Part shown: positions 17,801 to 20,000 of the stretch, in pieces | How positions within the stretch are numbered: the stretch's first letter is position 1 | How the letters are laid out: each line of letters opens with the position of its first letter | Source: Cristatella mucedo | Taxonomy: Eukaryota > Bryozoa > Phylactolaemata > Cristatellidae | Length of the DNA stretch: 20,000 nucleotides | Assembly (NCBI GenBank): GCA_009760855.2 | Contig: WPIO01000016.1 | Coordinates: forward strand, 3,575,001-3,595,000 | Reading direction: 5' to 3' | Notes under the pieces: model-generated | Told to the model about the DNA's origin: nothing | Seen by the model: the letters and a program-made list of their open reading frames with translations, nothing else | The model's database searches: none | Position numbers and translations under genes: made by a program

Positions 17801-19632
17801 AAGGATTTGAGGTTTGTACAAAGTATTTGTAGACTGTTGGATTCCGAAAAGCGGGTGGTACGATGCTTGGCCTGGTGCTATGCAAATGAAAAATATTGCT
17901 ATACTAGCTGCTCCCACAGCAGCAGACGCCTTGCACCGCCATCTAGACCTCTCAGAGTCTCTGAGCTCTTGTTGTTGTGGCCTTCATGGATGTACTTGCC
18001 CTTGAGCTCTTGTCTTTGGCCAAAGATTCGATCTCTTCATCGACTGGCTGGTGATGCTAGTAATAATAATAATAAGGATAATATTAATACATTTGATATA
18101 GCGCCCTCAGAGAATTCAATCTCTTTCAAGGCACTTTACATTTGCTGCAAGCGAAGCACGATCGAATGGTTATTAGTAGCATGCTCAATGAACAACAAGA
18201 ATAACATGGTTAGGGGTGACATGCAAAGGGTCAGCATGCAAATGTGGTTAGTGGCAGCATGCACAGTGTCAGCATGCATAAGCACATCAAGGACGAATCA
18301 CAGGGACCCACTAAATGCTGTCCTAAATAGGTGTGTTTTTAAGTTCTTTTTTAATGTGGTCAGATCAGGGGATGTTCTGATGCAGGTCGGGAGGGAGCTC
18401 CAGGCTTTGGGAGCTTACGAACTAAAGGCACGGTCTCCAAAGGATTTGAGGTTTGTATGAGGTATAGGTAAACGGTTTGATTCCGAAAAGCAGGCGGTAA
18501 TAATAATAATGTACTTGGTACTATGCTTAGCCTGGTGGGGTAGACCTGTTAGGTAGGCTAGAGCCGACGACTGAAGGGACCTAAAAGTGACTGACAACAC
18601 CTTGAAGTCGATCAGTTGCTTGACTGGGAACCAGTGCCGGTCGGCGAAAAGTTGTGTGATGTGGTAACTGCGACGCCCGAAATAGACAAGCGTAGCTGCA
18701 AGCCTGAATTGTGTACCAACTGTAAGCATCTGATTGAAAAAAATCGGCCGACCAGCAAGCAGTGAGTTGCATAAGTCAAGACGGGGTGTCACAAATTCAT
18801 GGACCAATTTAGATGTGGTATATCCCTGTCTAAACAAGGCCGAATGTTAGTAATGCTATGTAGCTGAAAGTAGGCAGTCGTTGCTGCTGTGCTTTGCTGT
18901 TCGTGCCAACTTCGTCGTCGGCCATTCCCCTGCTTCATTCGGCGTGTGCATTGCTTGCTCTACAGTGCACCAGAAACAGCTTCACTGCTGATCCTCGGCA
19001 TTCGACCTCTACCGCTTGGACTTCTACCGCTTTTGCCTCTATCACTCTACCACTGGCTTCGGCGGTGGCACTCGGGTAGCGGTGCTTGCTTCGACAGCTG
19101 TCCTTTCCACTTTCGGTTCGCTCTAATAAGTATAATGACTATTTGATTGCCTGGCGAAGTTATACCAGGTCATGAGCAGCATTTGAAGGCCCATTGCTCA
19201 GTATATTTTGGCGCGTCTCAAATTCGTGGAATCGTAGCCAGTGCTGCTCTGTCCTCCTTCGCACACCGGTCAGTGTTGCCTCGTTACCTCTTCATTCCTG
19301 CGCTGGCTCTCCGTAAGTTGTTGGCGTGGCTTGGCTGCCGTTCTGTGCCGCACGGCATTGCTGATCCTGCCGCCCGCCGCCTATTCATTCATGCGTGCAC
19401 ACTTCGTCTAATTCGTGTTCGTGGCCCTGCGAGGCTGCAGCCATGCTATGCTGGCTCTCTGCCCCTGGCTCTCTGCAAATGATCGGGAATGCATGTGGTC
19501 TCTTACCTTGTCAGCACGGAATCCATCGTTCTCGGTGGGACTTACGAAGTAGATGACGACTGCACAGCTGCCGACGAGAAAACGAGTCAGAAGATCGTTG
19601 AGCGATGCTCAACAGTAATGCCTACTCTTAAG
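4815..19632 (+). CDS. DDO: D-aspartate/D-amino-acid oxidase, seven exons, 3' end outside window
   Basis: Gene-level entry: exons 4815-5005, 8330-8459, 9264-9346, 10988-11053, 11309-11363, 12440-12648, 19515-19632. Phases (2,0,2,2,0,2,0) all agree and give 284 codons; the family is about 340 residues, so about 55-60 remain beyond the window. The enzyme uses FAD to oxidise a D-amino acid to a 2-oxo acid, ammonia and H2O2, usually in peroxisomes. Seen: Rossmann motif [12 protein letters not shown] (residues 3-14), [49 protein letters not shown] and [10 protein letters not shown], all in family order. TTSD is nearer to D-aspartate oxidase than to D-amino-acid oxidase, but substrate choice cannot be settled here. 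An Ala/Lys-rich insertion precedes YILP in the active-site lid. Confidence 0.88.
5826..6300 (-). mobile_element. CR1/L2-like LINE, 5'-truncated 3' end (subgroup A)
   Basis: It runs in minus orientation from the terminal module (AATCTCTTTCAAGGCACTT) through the 3' UTR with its GCATGCACAG-type short repeats into the last codons of ORF2, where the complement reads [19 protein letters not shown]. It closely matches 9540-9990, including the shared lesion ACTACAGGTAAGAAGG at the same point. Confidence 0.8.
6305..6385 (+). mobile_element. Scrap of LINE ORF2 C-terminus
   Basis: ATTAAAAAAGAAGCCAAAAT and the next 15 bases match ATTAAAAAGAAGCTAAAAAC at 7629, the codons for a K-K-x-L-K-T-Y-L-F-like end of LINE ORF2, with one extra A. 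Too short for certainty. Confidence 0.35.
6391..6475 (+). mobile_element. tRNA-derived SINE head
   Basis: An A-box-like region CGCCCAGGGGTAAGGTGCTC (6402-6421) is followed 22 bases later by a B-box-like GGCTTCGAACT (6443-6453). The arms do not fold into a complete tRNA, so this is a retroposed relic. The same family recurs at 14735-14800. Confidence 0.5.
6965..7925 (+). mobile_element. CR1/L2-like LINE, internally deleted, with 3' end
   Basis: Early RT blocks are readable ([36 protein letters not shown]), then a [20 protein letters not shown] region, [17 protein letters not shown] and [14 protein letters not shown] around 7500-7545. Catalytic YADD is changed to YTDD. After about 7620 the sequence jumps to the ORF2 C-terminus ([20 protein letters not shown]) and the 3' UTR, ending with GTTATTATTATG near 7922. 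Roughly the last third of ORF2 is missing, and stops are present. Confidence 0.85.
8330..8459 (+). CDS. DDO: DDO exon 2
   Basis: The acceptor TCTCGCACAG ends at 8329; the first base completes Arg (CG|T). It encodes [20 protein letters not shown] and [14 protein letters not shown], which match the W..T..HL..L..S.EAG..GI...SG..I segment of the family, then TANYGDPLP. The donor is GTAAGC at 8460, phase 0. Confidence 0.88.
8460..9263 (+). other. DDO intron 2
   Basis: An 804-bp intron (GTAAGC...GACAG). Apart from the GA microsatellite I see no repeat or exon in it. Confidence 0.7.
8796..8857. repeat. (GA)n microsatellite
   Basis: About 62 bp of GA dinucleotides with one AAAG interruption near 8806. 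Confidence 0.95.
9264..9346 (+). CDS. DDO: DDO exon 3
   Basis: Acceptor CTTCGACAG ends at 9263, donor GTGAGT at 9347. It encodes [20 protein letters not shown] and SVMPQHA plus two bases of Cys. This fits the family's short segment (V.GFR.L...EL..FP) between the strand after SG..I and the FTT motif. The phase fits both neighbours, which supports this small exon. Confidence 0.8.
9518..10812 (-). mobile_element. CR1/L2-like LINE, best-preserved copy, 5'-truncated
   Basis: This 1.3-kb minus-strand element carries an ORF2 fragment (10786-9926, about 286 codons), the 3' UTR and the terminal module with an ATTATTA-type tail at about 9520. It is truncated within the reverse transcriptase, so it lacks the endonuclease and the early RT blocks. 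It lies in DDO intron 3 in antisense orientation. Confidence 0.88.
9926..10786 (-). pseudogene. Non-LTR retrotransposon reverse transcriptase, C-terminal fragment
   Basis: Readable RT blocks: [39 protein letters not shown] followed by DTQLYLCF (the YADD catalytic box), [16 protein letters not shown], then [20 protein letters not shown] and [44 protein letters not shown] and [18 protein letters not shown]. This order is that of CR1/L2-group ORF2 proteins. It has no start of its own and no endonuclease, and it stops early at the C-terminus, so it is a dead remnant even though the frame is open. Confidence 0.88.
10988..11053 (+). CDS. DDO: DDO exon 4
   Basis: It encodes [20 protein letters not shown] plus DR, the family's F-T-T..IE...YL.WL motif. 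The acceptor is either TAG ending at 10987 or CAG ending at 10990, a NAGNAG pair that keeps phase 2 and would add or drop one Ser. The donor is CAG|GTGGGT at 11054. Confidence 0.85.
11054..11308 (+). other. DDO intron 4
   Basis: The shortest intron of the gene (255 bp), from GTGGGT to a pyrimidine-rich CTTTCTTTTAG. No element is visible. Confidence 0.75.
11309..11363 (+). CDS. DDO: DDO exon 5 (55-bp micro-exon)
   Basis: The acceptor CTTTCTTTTAG ends at 11308; its first base completes Arg (AG|A). It encodes [18 protein letters not shown], matching the family's F...GG.V..R.V..L.EL strand, and ends phase 0 before GTAGGT. The join to exon 6 gives [18 protein letters not shown] with the expected spacing. 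Confidence 0.83.
11364..12439 (+). other. DDO intron 5
   Basis: A 1,076-bp intron. It holds a SINE head at 11512-11610, a perfect 10-bp-arm palindrome at 12069-12089 (TCGCTTCCGA, centre A, TCGGAAGCGA) and a T-rich stretch at about 12356-12390. The GC-rich part at 12090-12330 keeps several open frames, none of which resembles a known protein. Confidence 0.65.
11512..11610 (-). mobile_element. tRNA-derived SINE head
   Basis: On the minus strand GCTCAGATGG (complement of 11589-11598) resembles a tRNA D-arm/A box, and GGTTCGAGTCTTGC (complement of 11539-11552) a T-arm/B box. The ends do not pair into a 7-bp acceptor stem and the anticodon arm is poor, so a working tRNA gene is unlikely. Confidence 0.55.
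12440..12648 (+). CDS. DDO: DDO exon 6: substrate/FAD core
   Basis: It encodes [40 protein letters not shown] and [10 protein letters not shown], then [13 protein letters not shown] and LIYILP. These are the conserved D-V-V-x-N-C-(S/T)-G and P-x-R-G-Q-(V/I) motifs. Acceptor GTTACAG ends at 12439; another in-phase acceptor at 12397 would add 14 residues. The donor is CA|GTACGT at 12649, phase 2. The Ala-rich insertion lies where the family has its variable active-site lid. Confidence 0.88.
13020..13880. repeat. Pyrimidine tract with a higher-order repeat
   Basis: Almost pure C/T on the plus strand for about 860 bp. It is more than a simple (CT)n: a composite unit (TTCTCTTCTGTTCTTCTC, then CT runs, TTTCTCCATCTCCC, then CTCTCACACACT) recurs about six times. 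The CACACAC marks near 13167, 13288, 13394, 13516, 13618 and 13724 give spacings of about 121, 106, 122, 102 and 106 bp. All three plus frames are open (Ser/Leu/Phe) simply because C/T codons contain no stop. Confidence 0.95.
14735..14800 (+). mobile_element. tRNA-derived SINE scrap
   Basis: TTGGCCCAGGGGTAAGGC (A-box side) and GGTCATGGTTTCGAGTCC (B-box side) match the SINE at 6391-6475, but the roughly 20-25 bases between the boxes are missing. Confidence 0.5.
14885..15300 (-). pseudogene. Degenerate Tc1-type transposase
   Basis: Minus-strand pieces in order: VTVWGC near 15224-15241, [15 protein letters not shown] near 15145-15190, [11 protein letters not shown] near 15060-15095 (second catalytic Asp region, Q-Q-D-N-x-P-x-H), and [10 protein letters not shown] near 14943-14972 (S-P-x-L-N-P-I-E-N with the third catalytic Glu), followed by [13 protein letters not shown]-to-E spacing is about 38 residues across a frame change, near the DD34E of Tc1 elements. 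Stops and at least one frameshift make it dead. The first catalytic block is not visible, nor are inverted repeats. Confidence 0.75.
15558..16582. repeat. Minisatellite of 88 units in 11- and 12-bp versions
   Basis: The array parses completely into 57 units of 12 bp (CTGCTCCACAAT, CTGCTCCACAGT, CTGCTCGACAGT and rare variants) and 31 units of 11 bp (CTGTACACAAT, twice ending AGT); 57x12 + 31x11 = 1,025, the exact span. Two 11-bp units never occur next to each other, and the CGAC unit is followed by an 11-bp unit in all but one case (near 15919). The last units (16490-16594) are more divergent. Units have no stop in any frame, hence long open frames on both strands. Confidence 0.97.
17424..17878 (-). 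mobile_element. CR1/L2-like LINE 3' end (subgroup B, copy 1)
   Basis: It starts with a (TAA)n tail (17427-17445) and continues through the terminal module and 3' UTR into the last ORF2 codons. It shares GTTCTGATGCAGGTCGGGA and CACGGTCTCCAAAGGATTTG with copy 2, which differs from subgroup A (GTCGTGAAGCAAGTCGGGA). Truncated at about 17878. Confidence 0.85.
18057..18880 (-). mobile_element. CR1/L2-like LINE 3' part (subgroup B, copy 2)
   Basis: Begins with (TAA)n at 18060-18073. Minus-strand coding pieces include [33 protein letters not shown] and [20 protein letters not shown]. Its 3' UTR is nearly identical to 17563-17830. A second ATTATTATT block inside the coding part (18497-18511) looks like a local microsatellite expansion or a mini-insertion. 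Confidence 0.85.
19515..19632 (+). CDS. DDO: DDO exon 7
   Basis: The acceptor CTTACCTTGTCAG ends at 19514. It completes His and encodes [20 protein letters not shown], then [19 protein letters not shown], matching the family's V.LGGT......(N/D)....I..RC..L.PSL. The end is ambiguous: AAG|GCAAGT at 19633 would be a strong GC-AG donor, while A|GTATAG at 19637 is a weaker GT donor that adds four bases. The GT choice changes the phase from 0 to 1. Confidence 0.8.
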
Positions 19633-19636
19633 GCAA

Positions 19637-20000
19637 GTATAGCCCACCGTCTCCAACATATTCGCGTTGTCATCTCGTCGCTAGTTTTGCAGTTTCAAGT
19701 TAGCACTGTCGCTGTTGCCTTGGATCCGGATCAAGGGTGACGAAGTAATGTATGGCTCATATAATATGCCATTTGTTGTAAGTGTCTTGCGAAGCCACCG
19801 TTATTGCTCACGAATTGTACTGCTTACAGGTCAGCAGGGTCAGTTGGAGCTCATCATTCAATTGCTGAAGGGATGAGCACCTTCTGGCAATCGAGCTCGT
19901 TTAACCACTAATAGTCATTTATCATTCTAACTAATAATCATTTATTCTAACGAATAATAATAATTAATCATTTTAACAGTCTTTGGGTGGTAAAAAGATA
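19637..20000 (+). other. Start of DDO intron 7
   Basis: No further DDO exon is recognisable to the window edge. The 'ACAG' candidates at 19829 and 19978 are not followed by family-like residues. The end is AT-rich with short direct repeats of CTAATAATCATTTATT type around 19920-19970. Confidence 0.6.

Larger units (their letters stand above)
12649..19514 (+). other. DDO intron 6 (6.9 kb, repeat-packed)
   Basis: It runs from GTACGT to CTTGTCAG. It contains a pyrimidine tract, a SINE scrap, a Tc1-like relic, the 11/12-bp minisatellite and two LINE copies in the same orientation. Stretches where I see nothing recognisable: 12649-13019, 13890-14730, 16600-17420 and 18881-19514. Confidence 0.75.

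Overview
This is a window from a metazoan, probably invertebrate, nuclear genome. The genes have GC-rich exons with canonical splice sites, and the introns are long and full of repeats: CR1/L2-type LINE fragments, tRNA-derived SINEs, a decayed Tc1-type transposase and large tandem arrays. No operon structure or other bacterial features are visible. The exact taxon cannot be named from sequence alone.

Layout. (1) Positions 1-3130 hold the 3' part of an SLC16-like (monocarboxylate transporter, MFS) gene on the plus strand. Three coding segments (<3-99, 1023-2030, 2973-3130) join in phase through GT/AG sites. Its first visible intron holds a LINE 3' stub and a foldback element with arms of about 115 bp. 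Its second is crowded with short perfect hairpins. The C-terminus may carry a 4-bp frameshift. (2) Positions 3131-4814 lie between the genes. They hold a decayed plus-strand LINE split by a SINE, then a compact run of four perfect hairpins. (3) From 4815 past the right edge runs a plus-strand D-aspartate/D-amino-acid oxidase gene. I rebuilt seven coding exons (4815-5005, 8330-8459, 9264-9346, 10988-11053, 11309-11363, 12440-12648, 19515-19632). All phases agree and give 284 residues; the last part of the protein, including the C-terminal HxYGxG-type signature, should lie beyond position 20000.

The oxidase introns make up most of the window. They contain at least five sizeable LINE pieces in both orientations, three SINE-like pieces, a GA microsatellite, a pyrimidine tract of about 860 bp with a higher-order period of 102-122 bp, a degenerate Tc1-like transposase and a 1,025-bp minisatellite of 88 units in two lengths (11 and 12 bp).

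The two genes are adjacent and on the same strand, but the sequence gives no evidence that they work together. One is a plasma-membrane-type solute carrier; the other is a flavoenzyme, usually peroxisomal, that deaminates D-amino acids. All long open frames inside the tandem arrays are judged to be by-products of stop-free repeat units.
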